Origin: Osmia lignaria lignaria | Taxonomy: Eukaryota > Arthropoda > Insecta > Hymenoptera > Megachilidae | NCBI RefSeq assembly: GCF_051020975.1 | Contig: NC_135046.1 | Location: 5,208,001 to 5,272,000, forward strand | Reading direction: 5' to 3' | DNA length: 64,000 nucleotides | Part shown: positions 25,213-35,981 of the stretch, in pieces | Position numbering within the stretch: position 1 is the first letter of the stretch | How the letters are laid out: each line of letters begins with the position of its first letter | Notes under the pieces: model-generated | The model's database searches: none | The model's input: only the letters and a program-made list of their open reading frames with translations | What the model was told of the DNA's origin: nothing | Position numbers and translations under genes: made by a program

Positions 25213-25664
25213 GTATCGCGCGTTTACTGGAGCAAAACTAATAACTTCTAGACTATGAAATACACGCACAGATACGATGCAAATTAGTGGTGCACGGCTG
25301 GTGAACGTTTATGAAATACTTGGGTTAAGAAAAATTTCGGCCCTCGTCATCGGGGTAACACGAAGCTCGAACGAAATAAGTCTTTCAATTAAACGCGTTT
25401 CTCACCTTCTACCGGGACTGCTACCGCTGCTGTTTCTTTTTTCTTCGAAGGAAGCGACGTAAATGACAGGAAGTAGCGGGGAGCGCGATACCGATTTTTT
25501 TTTTCGCCGCGTCAAAGTTCAACGTTCCGTGAGAGGAAAGGAGAGACGCGTGTGCGTGTCATAATGACGGCGAACCGGTAGCTTTGTGTTGATGCACACT
25601 TGTACAGTGTACACGAACGATGTCGATCTCGGCGAATTTACGAAGGCCCTTGTCGCGCGGCTGA

Positions 25665-25734
25665 TAGTTACAGGCCTGGTCTCAATTAGTAGAACTTACG
25701 TCGCTAGGGTCCAATTAGACGTAGGCTAGAAACT
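25665..25734. repeat. Duplicated intronic element, copy B
   Basis: This is the second copy of the element at 25134-25212, about 530 bp downstream and in the same orientation. Its CAATTAG cores are at 25683-25689 and 25712-25718. It is slightly shorter than copy A, with small deletions between the shared blocks. Confidence 0.65.
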
Positions 25735-26219
25735 ACACCCTGTTTGCTCAAGTTCGCCGTACCTGTGCACCACCGTCCGTCGTCGGATGGGGTTGCCGCC
25801 CGTCCTGCCAGCTACCGAGCCCGTTGAAGGTGTCTTTTTCCTACGCTAATGACTAATTAGCAGCCTCTCCACTTCACAGTATAATGACACGGGATACAGC
25901 CTTGAGCCGTCGGCTGGGATCATTATTAAGCCCCGAAATTGCAGTCGTGCCTGCCGTCCCGTGTTATGCGCCGCACCGCACCCTGCCCCTCTATACTTTC
26001 CTCTATCCTGCGCTATTCCCAACCCCCTTAACTCGTCGCGTATCCACCCTTGCCTCTTCGTTTCGCTACGAGGCTCGATCCATCCGCTCGAAGGACACGC
26101 GGCAAGATGCGGAACGTGACTCGACGAGGACGAGGGTGCCTTCCGATCTTCCTGTTCTCGTTCGAGTCCCTCTTTCTACCCCCTTTACTTTCCTACTTTG
26201 TACGCAACTTTTTCCCTCG

Positions 26220-26243
26220 TTTTTTTTTTTTTTTTTTTTTTTT
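26220..26243. repeat. Poly-T run (24 nt)
   Basis: Twenty-four consecutive T residues within a longer pyrimidine-rich stretch. A (GTATC)4 array follows at about 26340-26361. Confidence 0.95.
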
Positions 26244-27076
26244 ATACTCTTTCTCCTTCGCCTCTTCTTCAACTTGTTCCTCCTTCTTGGTGCACCCCTT
26301 TCGTTCGAGGTTGGTTCGAATTCCGCGCTACCTGTATATACGTATCGTATCGTATCGTATCGGAACGGCTCTGTTCGCGAACAGCTACGAAATATTGAGT
26401 TTCAACGGATAAGGGATACGTGTGAAATTACTTGCTTAATTGCTTCGACGCTGGACGCAATTAAACGGGCTCCCTCGGCGCGCGGGAATCCGGACAAGTA
26501 CCGGCCGATTCTTAATTGCGTGTCCATGTTTCAGCGCGTGCAGCTACATATAACCCGGAACAAGGGAAACGCGGTTTAGGTGAGAATATTCGAAGTTTAT
26601 TTTTGGCGTGACGGTTAACAAGGATGAAAATTACAGCGTCGAGATAAACGAACATCAACCTGTAAACTCGAACGTTTCTTTGCGCGGTTAAATATAGCGT
26701 GTCGTGTAACCAGCGGTACAAGGAGAAGGTGGTGATTCTATTTGAAAAGGTAGTTTAAAACATGAAAGATAACATTTACTTTTCACAACATTTTAACATT
26801 TATTTTCTCAGTTCCACGACACCTTATATAAATCAATCTAGCATTTCTGCGCGAGTCCAGGAGCGTATAAAACGGTTCCATAAAAGTCCAAAGTGCGGTC
26901 CACGTTCATATACAGTTCGGATCGGTGGATTGAATCTCGTCGTCCTTTCCAAGCCCCGTAATATTATGCAGAGGCCATTCTCTTATGTACGGACAAATTC
27001 GTCTCGTCCTTTCGAATAATACTTCCACCTCCACATACTCCATTCCTCCTAAGCCAACGACCCTCCTTACCACCCT

Positions 27077-27097
27077 TCTCTCTCTCTCTCTCTCTCT
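27077..27097. repeat. (TC)n microsatellite
   Basis: About ten TC units in intron 1. Confidence 0.9.
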
Positions 27098-28809
27098 TTC
27101 TCGGTTCTTTTACATTTATTTATTTCCTAAACGTCCGTCCCCGCTGGCTACTTTATATTTGACATTTTTATTAAACCAGCCGGCAGCCAGCCCTGTCGTA
27201 AGCGACAGCGTATCCCAGGACAAGGAGAACCGACGCGGCGATCCGAGACACGGGACTGGCCAGGTTATCCCATATTGCTGTTAGGGCAGTTTCGTAATCT
27301 CGCAAGGGTGCCTCTTATATTGACCAAATAAAAAGTCGTGTCCGTCGTCGATTCGTCGATCGGATATCCTCTCGTTTCAGCCGTGCAACCGATTCGATCT
27401 CGGTTCCTTCAACCGAAAGACAGTTGGCGCGGCGGGGAAAACGATGGAACACCCTCTCTGTATCGCGCTCGAAACCGCTGTACTCGGTCCCGCCATAAAT
27501 CAACTTTTCAATTTACGATTGCGTTACGTTCGAGACACGGTCCACCCCCGTTTGCTAAGTCGTTTCTTGCGCGAGAACGATTTTACGCGGTCACCCTTGG
27601 AATTTTTGTTCCCTCGTCGAATGAGAGGGGCTCGAGTAAATCGGAATCGGCTAGTATTCGTTGCTCGGCCACCGATATCCTACCGTTGCGCATTGTCGCG
27701 AAATAATGGGACGGTAAATCGACGGGATTAATTTAATTTTATCTAACGTTTCATCGCTTCCGATAACAGAGCGCCGGATGGAATTGGATATTGCGTGCGG
27801 CCGACAAATAACTGTACGCTCGTGAAAAGTTTGATGTTTCGCGATCGATTTTCGCGCGCGTAACACGCAATGCGCGATCAACAGTGCTGGAAAGAAAAAA
27901 TTCCTTTTTTTTCCGCGCGAAATTCTGTTACTTCGTCGAAACGTTATCTCCGCTCGCGATTAGGTATCTCGCGTTTCGTGATCCGATCTCTCGACGATCG
28001 TATCAATCGGACTAATAGAGAACAGACGAGATGGAGGAAGGTAGTTAGAATCGTTAGAGAGGGACGGGAGGAAGGGCAGGAACAAAAAAAAAAAATAAAT
28101 CCAGAGAAAAAATGGAGCGCACAGATCGTTTGACGAATCACGAGGCGTCTCTTGGATAGCGATGTAGGTGGGGCACGCTAAGAGGGGGGCCAAGGGGATA
28201 CGAGGTAGAGGGATGATGTTTTTTTCCTCCGCGGCGCCTCTTTAATTTGCCCTCCAATTAACGGACGGGGTCCTATTTGAAAAATACCTGCCACGAGGGC
28301 TGGCAATTATACTCCTTCCTTTTTTTTTGCGCCACGAGCGCGTTATTAGCGCTATCCGTCGTTCCTCTTGCTCCTCCTCAACCCCTGTGTTCCTACCCTC
28401 CTTTTACCCCCAACCACCGCCTACCCACACCTTCCTCTCCCCTTTTTTTTTCACGTCGGGTCGTGTTCCTCTTCGTTCCCACCATCCGTCCCTGTCCAAC
28501 CACCCACCCACCCACATTCCGTCACCCTCGCTTTTTACGTGCGTGTGGCCGCGTTCGCATATCCGTATCCGCTCTCAAGCTTGTATGGGTTTTATGTGCA
28601 TCGCAAAGTGTGCGAGTGCTGGTGAAGCCGAGAGGTAGGGGAGGAGGACACAGGACGGGCCTGTGCACAGCACCGAGAGGGCGAGAGGAGAGACAAACGG
28701 TTGGAAGAGGGAGAAACAGAGAAAGAGGGAGGAGAAGGTTGGAGGAATAGTAGGGAGGGATGGAGTGACGGGGGTGGTGGCGAGTTAGAGGAGTGGCGTT
28801 TATAACTCG

Positions 28810-28940
28810 TGCCCGGGTCTCCAAGCTTTGAGAAGGCCAATTAGCAGCATAAAGCTACAGCTCGGCCCCGGGGCCGAGGATGTTTGTATGTAATAATGGA
28901 TTGTTACTCAAAGTATCCGGCTAATTAATTAAGCCCCCGC
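28810..28940. promoter_or_regulatory. Candidate enhancer cluster upstream of coding exon 2
   Basis: Within 130 bp there are CCAATTAGCAGC (28837-28848), the perfect 18-bp palindrome CTCGGCCCCGGGGCCGAG (28861-28878), GCTTTGAG and CTCAAAG (TCF/Pangolin-like cores in opposite orientation), and TAATTAATTAAG near 28923-28934. Clustered homeodomain and TCF-like cores are typical of developmental enhancers. Binding by any particular factor is not shown by sequence alone. Confidence 0.35.
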
Positions 28941-28986
28941 GCCTCGCCGAGCACCCACTCACCATTTTAGCCGGCCACCCTCCTCC

Positions 28987-29005
28987 ACCTCCTCCTCCTC
29001 CTCCT
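28987..29005. repeat. (CCT)n trinucleotide repeat
   Basis: Six CCT/CTC units in a pyrimidine-rich block between the candidate enhancer and the first coding exon. Confidence 0.85.
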
Positions 29006-29555
29006 TCCCTCGAATCGCCTTTAGAACGCGTTCGTTCCTGCGAATGCGCTCCTCCCTCTCTTACTCTCTCGTACTTTGCCGCTTTTCACTGCGCGCCGAG
29101 CCGCGTTCTCGGTTCGAACGGTTCCCGCGATCGATGCTCACGCCCCCCTTTATTTCGCGTCGATCTTTCAAACTTGCCCACCGGATCCTACCAGCCTAAC
29201 TACGTTTCCGAGTGTCGGGATTAAGGGTGGACGTTGGTCGGTTGAAACCGTTCACCGAAGTTAAAAAAAAAAGTCGAATTGTTTGAAAGTTTTGTGATTC
29301 CACTTCTAAAATTAAAAGAAAGGTAACGCTTGCTCGTGCCAACTTTGAATGACGCTCTGTTAACTAAAATTCTACGCAAGCCTCCGTATTTAACTTTGAT
29401 TCGTCGCGGGAGATTTTGGCAGGTCTCGACGAACAACTGGTCCAATTAACGCGGATCATTATTACTCGTTGTCCGCGAACGCTCAATGGTATGGAGACAC
29501 GATTTAATACGCCGTGACAGATTTAACGTGGCCCTGTTTCTTTTACGTGTTGCAG

Positions 29556-29667
29556 ACGGCATTCTAGCCGAAATCACGATGACGATGGACGTGAGCAAGT
29601 CGGAGCCGAGTAAAAATGGCACCACGCAACAGGAATGTGCTGGCTGTGGAAAAACGATCACGGAAAG
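29556..29667 (+). CDS. Bx: Bx exon 2: leader end, start codon, first half of LIM1 zinc finger 1
   Basis: The acceptor is TGCAG at 29551-29555 and the donor AAG|GTGAGT at 29668. Coding starts at ATG 29579-29581 (MTMDVSKSEPSK...). A second ATG two codons on is also possible. The 23 nt before the ATG are open in frame, so an upstream coding exon could in principle extend the N-terminus. With the 5' exon ending at 17618 there is a stop and no ATG, so 29579 is preferred. The exon ends after two bases of the Arg30 codon. Confidence 0.93.
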
Positions 29668-32600
29668 GTGAGTCACGGACTGTGTCCAATTTCTTTCTCA
29701 TTTACCACTTCCGCCACGATATACACTGAATTTCTTCGTGCAAGATTCGCGTATAATGAACGAAAAGTACAATGAATGTATAGAAAATCGCGTTGGAATA
29801 ATTTAAAGGATGATAGCCAGGCTGGTCGGTAAGAAGGAAAACTATGGTCGGTTCTTCAGGTATCTCCTCAAGGCCTTGGACCTGTACTGGCACGAGGATT
29901 GTCTGAAGTGCGGGTGTTGCGACTGTAGGTTAGGAGAGGTCGGTTCTACTCTGTTCACCAAGGCGAACCTTATCCTCTGCAAGAGGGACTACCTCAGGCT
30001 GTTCGGGAACACGGGAAACTGCGCGGCTTGCAACAAGCAGATACCGGCGTTTGAGATGGTCATGAAGGCCAGGACGAATGTCTATCACCTGGACTGTTTC
30101 GCCTGTCAGCAGTGCACTCATCGGTAAGTTTTTATTACACTTGATACGCGAAAGAATTGCTTTTGGTTAGTTTCCTTTTTACGATGCCCCCTTGTTCGTC
30201 GTTTCCCGTATCGCGATGGAAAGCAATGGAAAGCAATGGAAAGGAAGGAAAAGGGGATGGAGCGCATGCAAAAGTAACAATGACGAAGGGGGTTTGAGGT
30301 AGGCGAAGAGCAGGGGGTGGATGCAGAGAAATACAGGGGACGAAAGGAAAAGAAGCGAGTACTGGTTTGCGAGACACAGTCCACTCGGGAGTTGCTTTAC
30401 AGGTCAGCTGGGAAATCACCCTGTGCTCTATCCGTCGCGACCTCTCTTCCTCCGCTTGCGCCAGCATTCTACACAGGAACAGGCCAACTTCTCGTCCCGT
30501 TATTCCCGTTGCCGTGTCCCATCCTTCCTCCTATCCCCGTGTCCCCGACCCCTGAGACCAGTTATGTAATTATCTGGATACTGCTGACATTTTTGTATCA
30601 TATTGCTGCTCGCAGGCGACCGAGACGCTCCCTAAATGCCGAATAGCTAGCTGGATTGCGCGACTTTCCATCTTGACGATGAACAGCTTTCGTTCCTTTC
30701 GTAATAATCTTCCAAATCGTCTGATTCTTCCTGAAACGCCACCATCCCTTCGCTCTACCCTCGGTCGCGCATTCATGTTTTATTAAAGTTCCGTAATTTG
30801 GTCGAGGAGCGTCTACCATCTGACGCATAAATTACAACATACACCTTCGAGTAATTGCTGGGATGCGAAATTTTATTGCTACCGATAACGAGGCTCTCGA
30901 GCAGTCTCGCGACTCGGACCGATATCGTCTCGCGCGTTGCGATCTCCGGCTGGTAGATGTGCGGGACAATGGTGCACGGAATGGAGGAAAGAAAAGAAGT
31001 GGAGAATGGGATGTATAGGAATGGCGAACTGGCAAGAAACTGAAAAAAGACGCGACGGAAGGTGAGTGGGTGGCGAGTCGGGGTTGCCGGGGATTGAAAA
31101 TCGTGGAGAACGAGCCGCGTTTGAAAGCGGTCAATGTAAAACGCCGAAACTATGGAACTGTGGCGAGGTACAATGCCGGCTTATTGACGAAACGAGAAAG
31201 GTTTTCGGGTAGTCGGCGAGCAGAAGCGAGTTGGCAACTGTCTTGGTATAAGGGGTGCGAAAGAGATAAAGCAAAGTGGCGGACGAGGTCGGCCAACGCG
31301 GAGGGGAGAGAAACGGAAGAGTAGAATGTAGTTTGGAGCCAATAACAGTGGCTCGTCCAGGCGTGCGACAAACGTTGTACAGCTTCTCAAACAATGCGAA
31401 CAAAAGAGCATCAATTTTACGTTTTTATCGCGTGGCATTGTCTATCTTCGACAATGGGTCGGCGAACGGGCAGCGTCGAAACCGCGTCGCGCCGCGCCGG
31501 TATGCCCAAGGCATCGTCGCGTTCAGCCTGGCGCAACCGACTTCAACGGAATCAACGAAAACCTGCTTTTGTCTCGTAATTCACCTTCTCCACCCCACTC
31601 TGTACACGCGCGCCACATTCTTACGGTTCGATGAAAGCTTTTACGATGAAAGCTGGCCCGATAGCCCAGACGATTGCCCTTTTAGACAATCGATTCCTAA
31701 ACCTACTCATTTAACTCGCTTTTCATATTGCCTCGTTACCGACCTAATTTCTATTATCTTTCACGACAGTTTCGATCGTTTCATGAATAATACTTTGAAT
31801 AGTGTATATCAATTTTTTATTATTATTATATCGTAGTAGGGTAACGGGTTAAAACGAAACTTTCCAAAGAACGATGGAAACGATTCAACTTGCCCGTCGA
31901 TCCGACGGATTTAGATATTACCGTTGGCCAGGGGATCGCTTCCAATTATTTCGCCGGTAAAAAACGAGCGGCTGAACTGGAGGAGGGCAATTATACGCGG
32001 GGCGCCGCGCCGCGACGTGTAACGCGACGACTTAGAGTTTGCAATTAAACAGCAACAATTACACGGGGTAACTTTAGACTGTAATAACACAGAATAAAGG
32101 GTTGCCAGTGGCGGTGCCTAGCCTACCACCCTCCTGGTTAGAGGATGATTTACCGATCCAATTAGATATCTCTCTCTCTCGTTCTATCCTTCTCTGGTAC
32201 ACTAGCAACGAGCACCCACACTCGCCACCGGAATACGCGTCCCCTCGTCCTTTCTTCGATCCTCTCCAGAAGACGTCCGGTCAAATTTAACGACCGCCCA
32301 GTTAATGCCCTCACCGACTACAAATTACATTTTCCCGCCATCGCGTCGCTAATTCGATCTTCCCTAATTCCTTATACTCGCGCGTTCATATCGAATCGTC
32401 GGCTTAAATTAAAACGTTGTTCGCGTTATATATATTTCTCTGTTCACTCAGCATCGAGGAAACGCGTCTCATCAGACTCGCGGAGTAAATTAAACCGGTA
32501 ACGATGCACGGGTCACGGGGACCCTCTTCCTCCCGACGCGACGCGATCGCGGCAGCGTAGGCTGCAGCGTATGCAAATTTTATTCAAGAAACCTGTGTCC

Positions 32601-35325
32601 CTTCAAAGAACGGATTCACAGAGGAGAGCGGCGGTGAATGTTTTATTTCGAAGGAGCCGGTGAGCAGGGCCGACATTGCTCTGAAAGAACGTTCCAACTG
32701 CGCCGGTACCGAACACGTCCCGTAAAATGACTCTTAACGGGGTCACGCATTGGCACCGGTTATTTTATTTATTTATTTCATGTCGACCTCGCTTCCCGTC
32801 CGTTCTTTCTCTCCTCTCTTCGCTCGGTCGTACGTTTCCACGGGACCTGGTATCCGATTTTTCTCCAATTCGGTCCTTCTGGGTTTCGCAAAGCCGGCTG
32901 ACCCTCGTTAAACATTCAACCGAGTTATCTGAGAGACTGGCCCTCTCTTCTCGCTAGATTGAAATTTTCTATGCGAACTACATCTCTCTTGGTGATTTTT
33001 TGTCCCTCTCCTCTCGGTCCTGTGGTCGCGGTCGGTTAATATTTCAGTCGATGTATCGTAGCGGGCCACCGCGATGGCTCCAACTCCACGATCGAACGGT
33101 TGTTGCTAGAAAATGTTTCGTCGAACGTGCGTATTTAATCGTCGGATAAAAATATTAAATTTATTTCGTTGTTTCAACGAGAATAGAGCGAAAACCTAAT
33201 GGAGAGGATTCAATTGTATCCTGGAACGTACAGCTCGAAAATGCTAGATAAAAGTGGAAAATCTGCGTGTATCGCGAGCTGGTATCGTGTCAGGACAGAC
33301 AGCTGCACCGGTTGCGAGAATTAGAGGACCGGATCAGCCCGGCATTATTCCCGCGATCATAATAGAGTTCCTGGAACGAGTGCACTCGTGCAACGTGATA
33401 ATTCTGCCGGTTCGTTGTTGCGCGAGTTTCTGCTTCGATTCAAACGATCCGCGAAAACGAACAGGTTGCGAAAACGTGCTCTCTATCGTTTGTTGCTTTA
33501 TCAAAATAATGAAATCGAATGCTTTCGAATGAAATCAGGACAATCGAACGATTCGCACCGCTTTATTTTGTCCCACGAGTAGGTCGTTGATCCTCGCCCT
33601 TCGAATGTTTAGAAGCACAGTCTCCGAAGGTATAGATTTCTCGCACAAAGTGTCTAATCTTGCGCGATTTAGCCGATAAGCAAATTAGCAGAGAAGAGGA
33701 CACCTTGAGAGCAAAGAGACCGGTGGTGACGCGATCGTTTGCCGCGTTGAAAACGAACAGAGGCCAAAAAGCAGCGGGTGACGGTCAGCTGAATAACAGG
33801 AGAGAGAAGATAGAGGGCTGGAAGTGGCGGAAGGAAGGGTGGAAGCGAGAGGAGGGACGAGGATCGGAGTACAGCGTCATTTAGCAGACGACGCGTATAA
33901 TGGGGGAAACGAGCGAAACCCGGTATAAGCTATGCTAGCCGGCAACGGCCGCTCGCAACGCGATAATTCTATTTGCCGTACGATTATGAGAGTATCTACC
34001 TCGAACCAGACTCTACCGCTCTCGTATTTCGCTCTCGTATTTCCTACCGGGATCAAAGCGGATGTGAGACCGCTCGCGGACAGAAGCCCGATAATAATTA
34101 TTTGTCCGACACGTTGCGATACGCTCGTTATCCACCGCTCCTACCATCAACCCTTTTACCATTGTTTTTCTTTTTCCTTCCTATTTTTTTTTTTTTTCTG
34201 TCGCGACGATCAACCGATTATCGACGTGCCTCATCGCCGGGGGTGACTATCCCGCGGGATAGCTCCACTGAAAAGACTCCGGTTAGATTCACCTTTTTTT
34301 TTATAATTTTGGCACGCGTTTAAAATGATGCTCGGTTCGAGAACTGCATTTTTCCTCTTTACTCTGTTTTTTGAACGCATCGGATTTGATGACACAGGGT
34401 GAATTTTTTAGGCTGAGGAGTCTATTATGATCAATTGATAATGGTCAATTCCTATTTTGAGATATCGAGCTTTTAAATTTTGGAATTGCGTGATGCAGAT
34501 AGGAGATTCTCTGCTTAATGGTCTGATCAGTTTGTCTTGTTCTACTTCCGCTAGAGCGTGCCCGACACAGTAGAAGGTGCCATATCTAACGCAGCGTCTC
34601 TGTAAGATTTTGGTAGCGTTCAATCACGACGCAATGCCTCCGGTTTTGATTGCAGGTTTTGCGTGGGTGATCGGTTCTATCTGTGCGAGAACAAAATCCT
34701 GTGCGAGTACGACTACGAGGAGAGGCTGGCATTCGCCAATATGTCACTGCAAACACCCGCCTCGCTGGCGTACATCAAAAGGCAACTGCCCCCAACACCG
34801 ACACCGCCTGGACAGAACATGCATCCGGGTCACAATCCGTTGCAACCTCATCAGGGACTTGGCCAGTCGGTGGGTCAACATAATCACGTGTCGAACGTAA
34901 GTTAAGAGATTGGTAACGTTTGAAACGTTTCACGCGTGCGTCCGACTGGAAGAGAGTCGCGTTTTAATCGAAAACGTCGCGCGATAGAAAGCTTTACTCG
35001 CGTCATCGACCTTTGCCTCCAAGTTAATTACCACAAGTTCAGTGAGAAAAAAACGCTTTGCGTTTGTTGGAAGATGATTTAACCACGTCACTCGTGATAT
35101 ATTCGCAATTACTGGTAACGTTCAATTTGTCGATTCTTTTTACTGAGAGCGATGATCTTATGACTGCAGGGTCAAATGTCGGGGGGTACGCCAACGGTGA
35201 ACGGGACGACAATAGGTGTCGGTGGTCCGAGAGCTCCCGGAGACATGAACAACAATGGTCTGTCGGGTCCGGCACTTGGTCCTGTGAAGCCACCGCCGAT
35301 GTCTATGCAGGCTCCGACCAGCTGA
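29579..35325 (+). CDS. Bx: Beadex / dLMO, LIM-only transcriptional cofactor (complete CDS, 4 coding exons)
   Basis: The joined exons 29579-29667, 29860-30123, 34656-34896 and 35170-35325 total 750 nt, encoding 249 residues plus stop, with every junction in phase. LIM1 zinc ligands are C20, C23, H41, C44, C47, C50, C70 and D73. LIM2 ligands are C84, C87, H106, C109, C112, C115, C134 and D137. The linker RDYLRLFGNTGNCAAC and the segment IPAFEMVM are hallmarks of LMO1/2/3-type proteins rather than LMO4. There is no homeodomain, so the protein should not bind DNA itself. Known for the family: nuclear LMO proteins bind Chip/LDB and so restrain LIM-homeodomain complexes such as Apterous-Chip in the fly wing; fly Bx also acts in neurons. 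Residues 142-249 form a Pro/Gly/Asn/His-rich, probably disordered tail that vertebrate LMO1-3 (about 145-160 residues) lack. No frameshift or missing ligand is seen. Confidence 0.97.
29668..29859 (+). other. Bx: Bx intron 2 (192 bp)
   Basis: Begins GTGAGT and ends TTCTTCAG. It is a short intron splitting the first zinc finger of LIM1 between its Cys-Cys and His-Cys ligand pairs. Confidence 0.95.
29860..30123 (+). CDS. Bx: Bx exon 3: rest of LIM1, linker, first finger of LIM2
   Basis: 264 nt encoding the end of Arg30 through the first two bases of Arg118. It contains YLLKALDLYWHEDCLKCGCC, the LIM1 to LIM2 linker, and LIM2 ligands C84 to C115. The donor is CG|GTAAGT at 30124. Conservation with animal LMO proteins is near complete across this exon. 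Confidence 0.97.
30124..34655 (+). other. Bx: Bx intron 3 (4.5 kb)
   Basis: Begins GTAAGT and ends GATTGCAG. No exon is recognised inside. It holds a short ATGGAAAGCA repeat at 30215-30243 and pyrimidine/purine tracts. Its last 300 bp (34.37-34.65 kb) are less CpG-rich and contain a minus-strand frame at 34408-34623 of unknown significance. The 186-codon + frame at 31276-31836 has no recognisable domain. Confidence 0.9.
34656..34896 (+). CDS. Bx: Bx exon 4: second finger of LIM2 and start of tail
   Basis: 241 nt completing Arg118 and encoding residues 119-198. FCVGDRFYLCENKILCEYDY carries the last LIM2 ligands C134 and D137. Residues 142-198 form a Pro/Gln/His-rich tail (QLPPTPTPPGQNMHPGHN). 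The donor is AAC|GTAAGT at 34897, phase 0. If this donor is skipped, translation stops after only two more codons (Val-Ser-stop), giving a 200-residue protein with both LIM domains intact. Confidence 0.96.
34897..35169 (+). other. Bx: Bx intron 4 (273 bp)
   Basis: Begins GTAAGT and ends GACTGCAG. Phase 0. Retention would truncate the tail, not the LIM domains. Confidence 0.93.
35170..35325 (+). CDS. Bx: Bx exon 5: C-terminal tail and stop
   Basis: 156 nt encoding residues 199-249, Gly/Pro/Asn/Met-rich with no charged clusters, ending PPPMSMQAPTS and TGA at 35323-35325. The acceptor, phase and composition match the tail begun in exon 4. A second frame (35058-35441) is open across the whole exon, but it lacks family similarity and would need a frame change. 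Confidence 0.9.
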   Translation, partial: GQMSGGTPTVNGTTIGVGGPRAPGDMNNNGLSGPALGPVKPPPMSMQAPTS

Positions 35326-35486
35326 AACGAGGTGTCACCCCCCTTGAAGAAGCTCAGATGTCTCAGCGGCTATTGAGGCTGATGACGAAACGAAGGAGAA
35401 CGAGAACGAAGGGACGAGAGGCTGAGAACGCGACGTCGTGACCAAGTGAACACGAAGAAAACCGCGTGCAGGACGACAGTGATTGA

Positions 35487-35530
35487 CGGACAGACAGACA
35501 GACATACATATATATATATATATATATATA
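35487..35530. repeat. Compound CAGA/CATA/(TA)n microsatellite in Bx 3' UTR
   Basis: Three CAGA-type units grade through CATA into about ten TA units. It lies 160 nt after the stop codon. Confidence 0.9.
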
Positions 35531-35713
35531 CAAACACACAGCCACGTACACAGAAACATAAAACATATATGTACGGGGGGTGGTAAAGAATCGTTCAGAA
35601 CGGACGACAAGAGGTAGAAGAGATACGGACCGACCTCCGTGAAGAATCTCGAGGACGCTTCCGGGCGATCGAACGTTTTCCGGGACTTTGTCGAGAGGTT
35701 CGGGGATTAATCA

Positions 35714-35720
35714 CTGTGAT
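35714..35720 (+). promoter_or_regulatory. miR-2/13-type (K-box) site in Bx 3' UTR
   Basis: CTGTGAT is a 7-mer match to the seed of the miR-2/miR-13 family and contains the K-box core TGTGAT. It sits upstream of the AATAAA at 35736, so it would be in both short and long 3' UTR forms. A single 7-mer can occur by chance. Confidence 0.35.
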
Positions 35721-35735
35721 CGCGAAATATATATG

Positions 35736-35741
35736 AATAAA
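35736..35741 (+). terminator. Bx: Consensus poly(A) signal AATAAA (proximal)
   Basis: This is the only canonical hexamer found between the Bx stop codon and 37.1 kb. Cleavage is expected about 10-30 nt downstream. It would give a short 3' UTR of about 430 nt lacking the miR-9a site. Confidence 0.55.
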
Positions 35742-35783
35742 TTTATGGATGACATGTTGACGATAGGAACGTGATATATCGTA

Positions 35784-35805
35784 CACGCGTGCAGACGCAC
35801 GCGTG
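35784..35805 (+). repeat. Perfect 9-bp hairpin in distal Bx 3' UTR
   Basis: CACGCGTGC (35784-35792), loop AGAC, GCACGCGTG (35797-35805). It is a GC-rich perfect stem with a tetranucleotide loop and would fold stably in RNA. It is downstream of the proximal poly(A) signal. Confidence 0.8.
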
Positions 35806-35973
35806 CCACACACGGGATAGACGGACACGTAACATACGTCTTGTAATATACGGTACAACATGTAACGATAAACTAGGCGATTTATGTAAGATATATTTCT
35901 GGCGGGAGGAAGGATGAACGAGTTTGAAGAGTGTGCGTGAAGAAGTGAACGAGTGAATGGGGCAGAGTTTTCT

Positions 35974-35981
35974 TGTAAATA
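35974..35981 (+). promoter_or_regulatory. Pumilio-type response element TGTAAATA
   Basis: TGTAAATA fits the Pumilio/PUF consensus TGTANATA on the sense strand of the putative long 3' UTR. It is functional only if transcripts extend past 35.98 kb. Confidence 0.4.

Larger units (their letters stand above)
17619..29555 (+). other. Bx: Bx intron 1 (11.9 kb, provisional)
   Basis: The intron runs from the GTAAGT donor at 17619 to the TGCAG acceptor at 29551-29555, which is preceded by a pyrimidine-rich stretch. It contains no convincing coding exon. It has several simple repeats, a GC-rich island at 22.1-22.3 kb, a TATA-like box at 22579, two copies of a CAATTAG-paired element, and a palindrome plus homeodomain-type cluster just upstream of the coding exon. 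Long first introns rich in enhancers are usual for developmental regulators. The boundary depends on the 5' exon assignment. Confidence 0.45.

Noticed and set aside
25884..26579. 231-codon + strand frame
   Set aside because: It runs through a 24-T tract (translated as poly-Phe) and pyrimidine-rich DNA. No recognisable protein.
26866..26872. TATAAAA as an internal promoter
   Set aside because: The nearest initiator-like ACAGTT is more than 45 bp away, too far, and no splice donor follows.
34408..34623. Minus-strand frame in Bx intron 3, suspected mobile-element remnant
   Set aside because: The 71-residue translation looks less biased than most, but I could not assign it to any element and there are no terminal repeats.
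35058..35441. Second open frame across Bx exon 5 and past its stop
   Set aside because: The Bx frame joins in phase with exon 4 and carries the tail composition. The other frame begins in the intron and shows no LMO similarity.
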